Assembly: GCA_964631125.1 (NCBI GenBank)
Contig: CAZVYN010000034.1
Span: 1-39,214, forward strand
Source of the DNA: CAZVYN01 sp964631125
Lineage (GTDB): Bacteria; Eisenbacteria; RBG-16-71-46; CAIMUX01
DNA: 39,214 nt
Direction of reading: 5' to 3'
Positions within the stretch are counted from its first letter, which is position 1, and the number at the start of each line of letters is the position of its first letter. A program made the translations under genes and the position numbers. Positions 9,706 through 17,456 of the stretch are shown one piece after another. The notes beneath the pieces were generated by a model that worked only from the letters and a program-made list of their open reading frames with translations, did not search any database and was not told the origin of the DNA.

Positions 9706-10608
9706 ATGCTTGGTCTCGATGTCTCGAGCCTGCCGCCGCGCCTGCATGTGGGGACGTCGTCCTTCAGCGCCGCCGATTGGCGTGGCGTCTTCTATCCCGA
9801 GACCATGGCGGCGGGCGATTTCCTCCGCCACTACTCGACCCAACTGCGGACCGTGGAGATCGATGCGACTTGGCATGTGATGCCGTCGCTTCGCATGGTG
9901 AAGGCATGGACGGAGAAGACGCCCGAGCAGTTCGTTTTCTCGGTCAAGGTGCCGAAGATCATCACGCACGAGTCGTACCTGCAGGACTGCGAGGAGGAGT
10001 GGAAGCAGTTCTTCGCCGCCCTGGAGCCGTTCGGAGAGAAGCGCGGTCCCATCCTCTTCCAGTTCCAATACGTCGCGAAGGGGAAGGACGCGCACGAGTA
10101 CGCGACCGGCGAGGACTTCCGACGTAGGTTCGCCGCCTTCGCGCCGCAGCTACCGGCCGGAGGGAAGTACGTCGTCGAGGTGCGCAACGAGAAGTGGCTC
10201 GGCGCGCCGCTCTACGATCTGCTGCGGCAGCACGGCGTCTCGCTCGCGCTCGTCGACTACTACACGATGCCGTCGGGGCCGGTGCTGCTGAGTCGTCCGC
10301 TCGATCCGATCACCGGCGACTTCGCCTACGTGCGATTCCTCGGCAACCATCACGCGATGGACTTGGCCGTCGCCCAGGCGAGAGAGAAGGGGGAGCGACA
10401 GGGCGACTGGGACGCGCTCCTCGTCGATCGTCGAGCGGAGATGCGCGGCTGGATCCCCGCGATCCGTGATCTGCTCAACCGTCATCTCGACGTCTTCGCC
10501 TACTTCAACAACCACTACGCCGGCTTCGCGCCGGGTTCGATCGAGCAATTCATCGAATTGTGGCGGGAAGGCGCGAGCGGACCGGAAGGCGTGCAGTCGA
10601 GGAGTTGA
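9706..10608 (+). CDS. DUF72 (YecE-like) family protein
   Basis: A 300-residue protein of the DUF72 family, a TIM-barrel fold of unknown biochemical role. The family hallmarks are an early HVGTSSFSAADWRGVFYP segment (about 14-31), TVEIDATWHVMPS, FVFSVKVPKIITH, GPILFQFQY, and KYVVEVRNEKWL followed by YAYVR-like FAYVRFLGNH and VFAYFNNHYAG near the C-terminus. The usual Glu-x-Asn following TVEI is replaced by EIDATW, which is a common variant. The gene follows the TerB gene by 7 nt and converges on the next gene with a 104-bp gap. An association with DNA repair is suggested only by the upstream uracil-DNA glycosylase. Confidence 0.9.
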   Translation: MLGLDVSSLPPRLHVGTSSFSAADWRGVFYPETMAAGDFLRHYSTQLRTVEIDATWHVMPSLRMVKAWTEKTPEQFVFSVKVPKIITHESYLQDCEEEWKQFFAALEPFGEKRGPILFQFQYVAKGKDAHEYATGEDFRRRFAAFAPQLPAGGKYVVEVRNEKWLGAPLYDLLRQHGVSLALVDYYTMPSGPVLLSRPLDPITGDFAYVRFLGNHHAMDLAVAQAREKGERQGDWDALLVDRRAEMRGWIPAIRDLLNRHLDVFAYFNNHYAGFAPGSIEQFIELWREGASGPEGVQSRS

Positions 10609-10684
10609 GTGACTTCCTCACTCAAACCGCCGCCTGTTCGAACGGATCTAACTCGCCATTCTGTAATCGGTTCTGGCGTGAACC

Positions 10685-10701
10685 TTCATCCGATGGATGA
10701 A
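10685..10701. terminator. Small hairpin between convergent genes
   Basis: TTCATCC and GGATGAA (7-bp arms, GAT loop) lie in the 104-bp gap between the DUF72 gene and the convergent membrane-protein gene. There is no T-run on either side, so it is at best a weak bidirectional stop. Nothing else is seen in 10609-10712. Confidence 0.3.
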
Positions 10702-10712
10702 CCCCGGACGGA

Positions 10713-13349
10713 CTACGGCGCGATGCGTATACGCGCCACGATCGGGCCGGTCAGGGAGTCGTCGTCCCGCCAGAGGTCCGAGAGGGAGTACAGCGGTGCA
10801 TAGGGGACGATCATCGGGAGCATTCGAATGCGATAGATCCCTGGACGCGCGAGCGGCGGGATCCAGAGTTGGAGTTCGTCTTCGTAGGCGATGCCGGGCT
10901 GCCAGAGATAGGCCGGGAAATACGCCCCCACCGGCTGGTGCAGCCGACCGAAACGCAGCACCTCGCCCGTGCGCGCCTCGCGCCACTGTCGCGAGAGTTT
11001 GGAGAACGGCGCGTCGGCGGGCAGTGAGTCCCACTCGACGCGGATGTAGCTCTCCACCGGCAGCGTGATCGGCTCGCCGGTGCGCCTCCACCATGTGACC
11101 AGACGCAACGGCTCGCCGGGTCGGAAGGTGGGGAGCACGATCTCGCGGGACGGGTGGTGATCGAGAGAGGAGTCACCGAAGACACCGAGCAACTCGACGC
11201 CTCCGACGGCGGGGAACGACTTGTGCTGCAGGTGGAGGTCGAGTTGCAGCGCGCGCGCGACAAGGGACGCGTTGTTCGATGACGTCGGCGGGATCACCCG
11301 CGTGCGGAAAGGCCTCGGCGGGATGGTGTCGGCGTCACTGACAGCGGCGCCGAGGTCGATGACGCCGAGTTCGATGACGCCGGGCAATCGCGACTCATCG
11401 TACCGTCGGAAGATGACGACGCCGCCTGCGTCATACACCAGATCGAAGAGGTCGGGCCGGGAGGCGAACTTGGCGCGTTCCGCCGCGTAGTTCAGCGGTC
11501 CCACGAAGCTGTAGTAGGCCTTGGTCGAGCGCGGATAGGTCTGGTTGAGCAGCACGTATTCCGCGTCGTATTTCTCCAGCAGTTCCTGCGTGCGCGCGTG
11601 GCTCACCCACGGATTGAGGATGGCGTGCGCGTCTTGCATCCGTTCGATGGCCAGCGCATCGGCGGGGGAGGAGTGTTGGTTGAACGGCGCCATGACGTAG
11701 TGCCGGGTGTAGGCAGGGATCTGGTAGCTCGTGATCGGGTCGGCCACGACGACCTCCGGGTCGGGCGCGCGGTGCTCGAGGAAATCGAACGCGGCCAGGA
11801 GCGGCGCGTTCTCCTCGTAGCTCGTCCGTGCGCTGCGCAGCCCGGTCCAGAAACGGATGCCGCCCATCACATGCGCGCCGAGGGCGAGCGCGACCGCGAG
11901 GAGCGTGGCGGCTGAGGTCCAGCGTCGACTCGAGAGCGCGCGATCGACCGCCCAACCCAACGCGCCGAAGAACGGCGCGGTCCACATGATGCGGAAGAGC
12001 ACCGAGTGCGCGCCGGCCCTCTCGATCAGCGCGACCGCCAACGGATTCACCACGATGAGCAGGGTCACGAGCGTCGAGATCGAGAGGTAGGCGGCCGCGC
12101 GATCTCGACGCGCGCGCGAAAGGAGCGCGAGCGAGAGGACGATCCCGAGCAGCCCCGGCGCCCCGAACCACTCGCTCAGATGGGCCGGTCCGAGGATGGC
12201 CCAGCCGCCGGCCAGATAGAGCAGCCCCTGCGCGTGATCGAAGAGCGGATTGGCGCTCGTGTAGCTGCGGGCGACCACCAGCGCGAGCGGCGCCGCCAAC
12301 GCGATCACGGCGAAGATCGGCAGCGCGACGAGCGTGCCGCGGGCCACGGCGTTGTGGATCGCGTCCCTTCGCACGACCCATCCCCAGGCGAGGCAGAGGG
12401 CGCCGAGCGCGACGAGATACTGCAGCGCCGAGAGGATGTGGATGGTGAGCAGGATCGGCGCCGCCAGAGCCGCCAGCGCCGTGGCCGCGCGCCAGGCGCG
12501 GCGATCGCTCGCGTCGGCCAGGCAGGCCGCGGCCCAGAGTCCTCCCCACGAGATGATCCAACCGAGGCGGCTCGCGTAGCCGAGGTTGTTCAGATAGTTG
12601 TCGGCGTTGAAGGCGCCGACGATGACGAAGACGAGGGCGGCGCCGGCCCCGGCGCGCTCGGACTGCAGCAGACGCCGCGTCAGCGCGAACAGTCCGAGAA
12701 TCGCGAGCGGCGCGGCCAGGATCGGGAAGGCGCGCCAGAAGAGATCGGGAGGCTGGCCGGTGAGGCGGCAGACGATCGCTCCCGCCAGGTGGAACGCGCC
12801 GCGCCGCGGATCGGGCGTGAGCCCTTCGGTCGCCAGGTAGCTTCCGGAGAGCAGATCGACGCGATCGGTCGCGAGCATGCGCCGCACGAAGGCAACGTAG
12901 TCGAGCGAGTCATGGATGTAGCCGAGGCTTCCTCCGTCGAACCACATCCAGACGAGCGTGAGCAGCGCGGAGACGTAGACGACCCGGCGGGCGAGAGGAT
13001 CGGGCTTCCAGGGATGCGCGACCTCGGCGAGACCTCCGAGATCGGCGGGACGTCCGAGCGCGCGCGCGCGCCGCGCCGACGCGAAGTGATGGAGGAGCGC
13101 CGAGACGACCAGCGCGCTGGTGGCGCCCGCCCAGGCGCCGAGCGCGAATGTCACCGTCGGGCGCAGCGCCAACGTCAACCCGTAGACCAGGCCGAGCACG
13201 CCGGCGCCGAGGAGCAGCGAGGGCAACTGGCGTTCGTCTCTCGCCGAGTTGCGCCAGAGCGGACCCCAACGTCGGGCGACGAGCGCGCCGGGCAGGAGCA
13301 GGACGATCGCGGTGACGAAGGCGACGATCAGGTGGGTGAGCGGCGGCAG
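10713..13349 (-). CDS. GT-C-like polytopic membrane protein, probable CTG start
   Basis: An 878-residue membrane protein with about twelve hydrophobic segments in the first 500 residues, followed by a soluble domain of about 330 residues. The layout and the first-loop acidic stretch (GYIHDSLDYVAFVRRML) resemble GT-C glycosyltransferases of the GT39/PMT superfamily, which use polyprenyl-phosphate sugars; this is a fold-level guess. The soluble part (VVADPITSYQIPAYTRHYVMAP, then beta-rich sequence ending in VRIRIAP-like residues) is typical of large envelope-glycan membrane proteins. The first TTG (13226) would discard a clear helix (LIVAFVTAIVLLLPGALVA). No ATG, GTG or TTG lies between that TTG and the in-frame TAG at 13376, whereas CTG at 13349 has GGGAGGA six bases upstream. 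I therefore choose CTG. Confidence 0.75.
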   Translation of the reverse strand: MPPLTHLIVAFVTAIVLLLPGALVARRWGPLWRNSARDERQLPSLLLGAGVLGLVYGLTLALRPTVTFALGAWAGATSALVVSALLHHFASARRARALGRPADLGGLAEVAHPWKPDPLARRVVYVSALLTLVWMWFDGGSLGYIHDSLDYVAFVRRMLATDRVDLLSGSYLATEGLTPDPRRGAFHLAGAIVCRLTGQPPDLFWRAFPILAAPLAILGLFALTRRLLQSERAGAGAALVFVIVGAFNADNYLNNLGYASRLGWIISWGGLWAAACLADASDRRAWRAATALAALAAPILLTIHILSALQYLVALGALCLAWGWVVRRDAIHNAVARGTLVALPIFAVIALAAPLALVVARSYTSANPLFDHAQGLLYLAGGWAILGPAHLSEWFGAPGLLGIVLSLALLSRARRDRAAAYLSISTLVTLLIVVNPLAVALIERAGAHSVLFRIMWTAPFFGALGWAVDRALSSRRWTSAATLLAVALALGAHVMGGIRFWTGLRSARTSYEENAPLLAAFDFLEHRAPDPEVVVADPITSYQIPAYTRHYVMAPFNQHSSPADALAIERMQDAHAILNPWVSHARTQELLEKYDAEYVLLNQTYPRSTKAYYSFVGPLNYAAERAKFASRPDLFDLVYDAGGVVIFRRYDESRLPGVIELGVIDLGAAVSDADTIPPRPFRTRVIPPTSSNNASLVARALQLDLHLQHKSFPAVGGVELLGVFGDSSLDHHPSREIVLPTFRPGEPLRLVTWWRRTGEPITLPVESYIRVEWDSLPADAPFSKLSRQWREARTGEVLRFGRLHQPVGAYFPAYLWQPGIAYEDELQLWIPPLARPGIYRIRMLPMIVPYAPLYSLSDLWRDDDSLTGPIVARIRIAP

Positions 13350-13362
13350 TCGATGTCCTCCC
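13347..13362 (-). promoter_or_regulatory. Shine-Dalgarno and CTG start of the GT-C-like gene
   Basis: On the minus strand GGGAGGA (13362-13356) is followed by a 6-nt spacer and CTG (13349-13347). This is the only plausible initiation site that keeps the first transmembrane helix. Non-canonical CTG starts are rare but known in bacteria. Confidence 0.55.
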
Positions 13363-13371
13363 GGGGCGCGA

Positions 13372-13400
13372 AGCTACGATTGCCCTCCCGAGGTCGTCAA
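13372..13400 (-). promoter_or_regulatory. Possible sigma70-type promoter for the GT-C-like gene
   Basis: In the 110-bp divergent spacer the minus strand carries TTGACG (13400-13395), a 17-nt spacer and GTAGCT (13377-13372), 22 nt before the CTG. The -35 match is good, the -10 poor. No convincing promoter was seen facing the dehydratase operon. Confidence 0.22.
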
Positions 13401-13459
13401 TCTGACGCGCGGTCGGCGGGGCGACTTGGTGCAATATGTGGCCCCGGAGGATCCGCCGC

Positions 13460-14419
13460 ATGAGAATTCCCGAGCCCGAGGATGTGCGCGTCGCGGCCGA
13501 GCGGCTGCGCGGCGCCGCCACTCGTACGCCCGTCTTCACTTCGCGCGTCCTCAACGCACAGGTGGACGCCGAGGTCTTCTGCAAGGCGGAGATGTTCCAG
13601 CGGACCGGCTCCTTCAAGTTCCGCGGCGCCTGGAATGCGCTCTCCGCGCTCGATGCCGCGACGCGCGCGCGCGGCGTCTTGACCTGGTCGTCGGGGAATC
13701 ATGCCGCCGCGCTGGCGGCGGCGGGGCAGCTCCTGACGACGCCGGTCACGGTGGTCCTGCCCAAAAACGCGCTCGCCTTCAAGCGCGCCGCGGTCGAGGG
13801 GTACGGCGCCGAGATCATCCCGTGCGAGCCGGCGGAGCGCGAGGAGGTGGGCCATCGGTTGGCCGAGGAGCGCGGGCTCACCATCATTCCGCCCTACGAC
13901 CATGACGATGTCATCGCGGGGCAGGGGACGGCGGCGCTCGAGTTGATAGAGGACTTCGGGCCGTTCGACCTCCTCCTGACGCCGATCGGCGGTGGCGGAC
14001 TGCTCGCGGGGAGCTGTCTCGCGGCCGCGCTGGGCGATCCGGCGCCGCGGGTTTATGGCGCCGAACCGGAGATCGCGGATGACGCCGCGCGTTCGTTGGC
14101 CGCCGGGGTGATCGTCGAGTTGCTGGAGATGCCGCCCACCGTCGCCGACGGTCTGCGCACGCGCTTCATCGGCGAACGGAACTTCGCGATCCTGCGTGCG
14201 CGCGCCGCCGGCATCGTCACCGTCTCGGAGCGGTCGATCCTCGAGGCGACGCGGTTCCTCTGGATGCGGATGAAACTGTTGGCCGAGCCGAGCGGGGCGC
14301 TCCCCATCGCGGCGCTGCTCGAGGGGAAGATCGATGTCCGCGGCAAGCGCGTCGGGGTGATCCTGAGCGGCGGCAACGCCGATCCGGTCGACGTGGGCGC
14401 GCGATTCGGGGCGCTGTGA
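13460..14419 (+). CDS. PLP-dependent threonine/serine dehydratase or serine racemase
   Basis: A 319-residue fold-type II PLP enzyme of the threonine ammonia-lyase/serine racemase family. The Schiff-base lysine is K53 in TGSFKFRGA; the substrate loop is SSGNHAAALAAAG; the phosphate-binding glycine loop GGGGLLAG is at about 177-184. The length fits the single-domain catabolic dehydratase or racemase, without the C-terminal ACT-like regulatory domain of biosynthetic IlvA. ATG 13460 has GGAGG nine bases upstream; a GTG further up in frame adds eight basic residues and is less likely. The stop overlaps the hddC start (TGATG), so it opens the heptose operon. Substrate (L-Thr, L-Ser or 3-hydroxyaspartate) cannot be decided from motifs; why it sits with sugar-nucleotide genes is unclear. 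Confidence 0.88.
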   Translation: MRIPEPEDVRVAAERLRGAATRTPVFTSRVLNAQVDAEVFCKAEMFQRTGSFKFRGAWNALSALDAATRARGVLTWSSGNHAAALAAAGQLLTTPVTVVLPKNALAFKRAAVEGYGAEIIPCEPAEREEVGHRLAEERGLTIIPPYDHDDVIAGQGTAALELIEDFGPFDLLLTPIGGGGLLAGSCLAAALGDPAPRVYGAEPEIADDAARSLAAGVIVELLEMPPTVADGLRTRFIGERNFAILRARAAGIVTVSERSILEATRFLWMRMKLLAEPSGALPIAALLEGKIDVRGKRVGVILSGGNADPVDVGARFGAL

Positions 14420-15210
14420 TGGCGCATCGCAACGAGGGATGGGAGCCAAGGAAAACGCCGGTCTTCATCCTCTGCGGCGGGCTCGGCGAACGACTGCGCA
14501 CCGTGGAGCCGGGGCCGAAGGCGCTGGTCGAAGTCGCCGGTCGTCCGTTTCTCGGCCATCTGTTCGATCAACTCGCGGAGATCGGGTTCGCGCGCGTGCA
14601 TCTTCTCGTGGGGGTCGGGGCCGACGCGATCGTGGCAGCGGCGCCGGGCCTCGCGGGGGAGTTGATGGTGAGTTGGACGAGAGAGGATTCGCCGTTGGGC
14701 ACGGGGGGCGCGATCAGGAATGCGCGGGAGCATGCGGGGGAAGTGACGCTCGTGGTGAACGCGGACTCGTATACCGCCTGCAATTGGGCCGCGCTCGGCG
14801 CGGCGCATTTGCAGGCGGGGGATCGGGCGCCAGGGGTAGGCGAGAGCGCAGTTGATAGAGGAATGGTGACGGTGGTGGCGGTTTGGGAGGAGGAACGGGG
14901 CGACTATGGGGGCATCGAACTTGCTGCCGCCGCGGGAGGACCCGCGGCGGTTCTGGCCTTTCAGGAGAAAGGCCAGAATTCAGACGGCTATATCAACGCC
15001 GGCATCTACCTCTTCGATCGCGCCGTGATCGACGAGATCCCGAGCGGCTCGAGTAGCCTGGAGCACGAACTCCTCCCGCGCCTCGCGCGCGAGGCGCGGC
15101 TCTACGCGTCCCCGCAGCGCTGTTACTTCCGCGACATCGGCACACCCGAACGGCTCGCCGCGGCGCGCGTCGAGTTCACGCAGCATCCGCCGAGGAGGAT
15201 CGTCCGGTGA
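14419..15210 (+). CDS. hddC: D-glycero-D-manno-heptose 1-phosphate guanylyltransferase-like
   Basis: A 263-residue nucleotidyltransferase that would join heptose 1-phosphate to GTP, giving GDP-D-glycero-alpha-D-manno-heptose. The signature VFILCGGLGERLRTVEPGPK (about 15-34) is the sugar-nucleotidyltransferase glycine loop and lysine. Further motifs are DSPLGTGGAIRNA, VVNADSY (metal-binding Asp), GYINAGIYLF and YFRDIGTPERL. ATG 14419 overlaps the preceding stop; GTG 14416 is an equally placed alternative. It overlaps hddA by 4 nt (GTGA). Neighbours hddA and gmhA make the HddC assignment stronger than a generic RmlA/GalU-like call. A segment of about ten extra residues (GDRAPGVGESAVDRG) and an 11-bp hairpin in the coding sequence are unusual. 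Confidence 0.85.
   Translation: MAHRNEGWEPRKTPVFILCGGLGERLRTVEPGPKALVEVAGRPFLGHLFDQLAEIGFARVHLLVGVGADAIVAAAPGLAGELMVSWTREDSPLGTGGAIRNAREHAGEVTLVVNADSYTACNWAALGAAHLQAGDRAPGVGESAVDRGMVTVVAVWEEERGDYGGIELAAAAGGPAAVLAFQEKGQNSDGYINAGIYLFDRAVIDEIPSGSSSLEHELLPRLAREARLYASPQRCYFRDIGTPERLAAARVEFTQHPPRRIVR
14951..14978 (+). repeat. Perfect 11-bp hairpin inside hddC
   Basis: TTCTGGCCTTT (14951-14961), loop CAGGAG (14962-14967) and AAAGGCCAGAA (14968-14978). It is a perfect inverted repeat within the coding frame, encoding LAFQEKGQN. The arms are less GC-rich than the surroundings. Confidence 0.6.
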
Positions 15211-16232
15211 TCGTCCGTGCGAAGGCGCCGTTGCGCATCAGCTTCTGCGGCGGAGGGACCGACGTCTCGCCCTATCCCGAGGAGCATGGCGGCGTGGTGC
15301 TCTCGGCCACGGTCGACAAGTACGCGCACGCCTCGCTGCGGCCGATCGAAGCGCGCGAGGTGCGCGTGCACGCGTTGGACCGGGGTCTCCACCACGTCTA
15401 CTCGCTCGACGCGCCGTTTCCGAAGGACGGCGAGCACGACTTGGTCACGGGGGTGCTCGATCACTTCCGGCGGGAGAGCGGCGCCTTGCCGTCGGGCTGC
15501 GAGATCTATGTGCAGTCGGATGCGCCCGCCGGGAGCGGTCTCGGCTCGTCCTCTACGCTGGTCACGACGCTGGTCGGTGTCGTCTCCGAATGGTTGCGGC
15601 GGCCGCTGACGCCGTACGAGGTGGCCGAACGCACGTATCAGATCGAGCGGATCGAACTCGGGCTGGCGGGCGGTCGACAGGACCAGTACGCGGCCACCTT
15701 CGGCGGATTCAATTTCATGGAGTTCCATGCCGACCACACGGTCGTCAATCCGCTCCGTCTGCGGCGCGACACCTGGAACGAACTCGAGTACGCGCTGACC
15801 CTCTGTTTCACCAACGTGACGCGCGCCTCGGCCCACATCGTGGAGAGCCAGACGAAGAACTATCGCGAAGGACACTCCGATGTGGTCGGCGCGCTCGACG
15901 CCATGAAGCGAATGACGCTGGAGATGAAGGCGCTCCTGTTGCGCGGACGCGTCTCCGACTTCGGACTCGCGCTGCACCAGGTGTGGGAGGAGAAGAAGCG
16001 ACTCGACTCCGGCATCACGACGCCCGCGATCGATGCGCTCTACGCCGCGGCGCGCGCGGAGGGAGCGACGGGCGGCAAGATCCTCGGCGCCGGCGGCGGG
16101 GGCTTCCTCCTCTGCTTCTCGCCCTTCGAGCGCCGTCCCGCCATCGCCCGCGCGCTCACCGCGCTCGGCGGTCAGGTCGTCCCGTTCGCCTTCGAAGGAC
16201 GCGGACTGCAGACGTGGGTCGTGACGGAGTGA
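15207..16232 (+). CDS. hddA: D-glycero-alpha-D-manno-heptose-7-phosphate kinase
   Basis: A 341-residue GHMP-family kinase that phosphorylates heptose 7-phosphate at C1 to the 1,7-bisphosphate. It starts APLRISFCGGGTDVSPYPEEHGG, the characteristic HddA opening. The ATP-binding GHMP motif 2 is DAPAGSGLGSSST at about 105-117, and motif 3 is GGKILGAGGGGFLL near 285-298. The length is typical of HddA (about 330-350). The GTG start at 15207 overlaps the hddC stop by 4 nt, and the stop shares its A with the ATG of the following glycosyltransferase, so the three are almost certainly co-translated. Confidence 0.93.
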   Translation: MIVRAKAPLRISFCGGGTDVSPYPEEHGGVVLSATVDKYAHASLRPIEAREVRVHALDRGLHHVYSLDAPFPKDGEHDLVTGVLDHFRRESGALPSGCEIYVQSDAPAGSGLGSSSTLVTTLVGVVSEWLRRPLTPYEVAERTYQIERIELGLAGGRQDQYAATFGGFNFMEFHADHTVVNPLRLRRDTWNELEYALTLCFTNVTRASAHIVESQTKNYREGHSDVVGALDAMKRMTLEMKALLLRGRVSDFGLALHQVWEEKKRLDSGITTPAIDALYAAARAEGATGGKILGAGGGGFLLCFSPFERRPAIARALTALGGQVVPFAFEGRGLQTWVVTE

Positions 16233-17437
16233 TGTCGCCGAGCTCGCGCAGCGAGCGAGCCCCCCTCCGCATCGCCATGGTCGGCGCCGCCCACCCCATG
16301 CGCGGCGGCATCGCCCAATACAACGCCCTCCTGGCCCGCGAACTCTCGAAACGACACGAAGTCGACCTCGTCTCCTTCACCCGCCAGTACCCCGCGTTCC
16401 TTTTCCCGGGCAAGACGCAGATGGACACGACCAAGTCCCCCTTCAGTTATCCCGCGACGGCTCTGGTCGACACGGTCGCTCCGTGGACCTGGGAGCGCGC
16501 GGCGAAGCATCTGGCGGAGTTTCGGCCGGATGGACTCGTCTTCAAGTACTGGATGCCGTTCTTCGCGCCAGCGTTCGGGTGGATTGCGAGAAGTCTGCAA
16601 CGGCGAATGCGCGCAGCGCATTCACCGTCACTCCCGCACGCACCGAATCCCCGCGTCGTCCTGGTGCTGGATAACTTGATCCCCCACGAACACCGCCCCT
16701 TCGACGCCTCCCTCACCCGCTGGATGACGAGCGTCACCGACGCCTACATCGTCCAATCCGCGTCGGTCCGCGAAGACCTCCTCCGTCTGGTCCCGCGCGC
16801 CCGCTTCCTCGAGGTCCCGCATCCCGTCTACCCGATCTTCGGCGACCCGCGCCCCAAGGCCGACGCGCGGAGGATCCTCGGCCTCGACCCGAACGAACCA
16901 ATCGTCCTCTTCTTCGGCTTCGTGCGTCGTTACAAGGGACTCGATCTCCTGATCGAAGCGCTCGCGCTCGCGCGTCGCGAACTGCCGATCCGTCTCTACG
17001 TGCTGGGCGAGTTCTACGAAGACCGCGCGCCGATCGAGGCGCGCATCCGCGCCTTGGATCTGGGTGACGCGGTGGTCGTGCGCGATGACTACGTCCCAGA
17101 TGAGCAGGTGGGTCTGTGGTTCTCGGCCTGTGACGCCGTCGTGCTGCCGTATCGTTCGGCCACCCAGAGTGGCATCGTGCCGATTGCCTGGCATCTCGAG
17201 CGGCCGGTACTCTGCACGGCGGTCGGCGGACTGCCCGAGATCGTGCGCGACGGCGAGTTGGGCTTGACCGTTCCACCCGAGGATCCCGCGGCGCTGGCCG
17301 CCGCGATGATCCGCTACTACCGCGAGAATCTGGAGTCGCGCTTCACGCCCGCCATCCGCGCCGAGAAGGAGCGCTACTCCTGGGCGCGCATGGCCGATGC
17401 GGTCGAGACGCTGGTTCGAGGCGAGCCAGAGGAATAG
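16232..17437 (+). CDS. GT4-type glycosyltransferase
   Basis: A 401-residue GT-B glycosyltransferase. The N-terminal domain shows MRGGIAQYNALLARELSKRH (acceptor-side glycine loop). The C-terminal nucleotide-sugar domain has IVLFFGFVRRYKGLDLLIEAL, LYVLGEFYED, and the donor-binding region ATQSGIVPIAWHLERPVLC-TAVGGLPEIV. Its place between hddA and gmhA suggests that it transfers the heptose made by this operon, or an adjacent sugar, at the cytoplasmic face. ATG 16232 overlaps the hddA stop by one base. The first nine residues (SPSSRSERA) come from a local GC-rich palindromic stretch (GCTCGC-GCA-GCGAGC). A stretch near residue 125-143 (QRRMRAAHSPSLPHAP) looks like an insertion and contains another hairpin. 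Confidence 0.9.
   Translation: MSPSSRSERAPLRIAMVGAAHPMRGGIAQYNALLARELSKRHEVDLVSFTRQYPAFLFPGKTQMDTTKSPFSYPATALVDTVAPWTWERAAKHLAEFRPDGLVFKYWMPFFAPAFGWIARSLQRRMRAAHSPSLPHAPNPRVVLVLDNLIPHEHRPFDASLTRWMTSVTDAYIVQSASVREDLLRLVPRARFLEVPHPVYPIFGDPRPKADARRILGLDPNEPIVLFFGFVRRYKGLDLLIEALALARRELPIRLYVLGEFYEDRAPIEARIRALDLGDAVVVRDDYVPDEQVGLWFSACDAVVLPYRSATQSGIVPIAWHLERPVLCTAVGGLPEIVRDGELGLTVPPEDPAALAAAMIRYYRENLESRFTPAIRAEKERYSWARMADAVETLVRGEPEE
16601..16627 (+). repeat. Hairpin inside the glycosyltransferase gene
   Basis: CGGCGAATGCGC (16601-16612), loop GCA, GCGCATTCACCG (16616-16627): 11 of 12 positions pair, 8 of them in an uninterrupted stem next to the loop. It lies in the segment that looks like an insertion in the protein. 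Confidence 0.5.
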
Positions 17438-17456
17438 AGGAAACAGGGGCGCACCC

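Noticed and set aside
12006..13463. 485-codon plus-strand open frame opposite the GT-C-like gene
   Set aside because: Charged repetitive translation (RER/QRR) without domains, antisense to a gene with clear TM helices.
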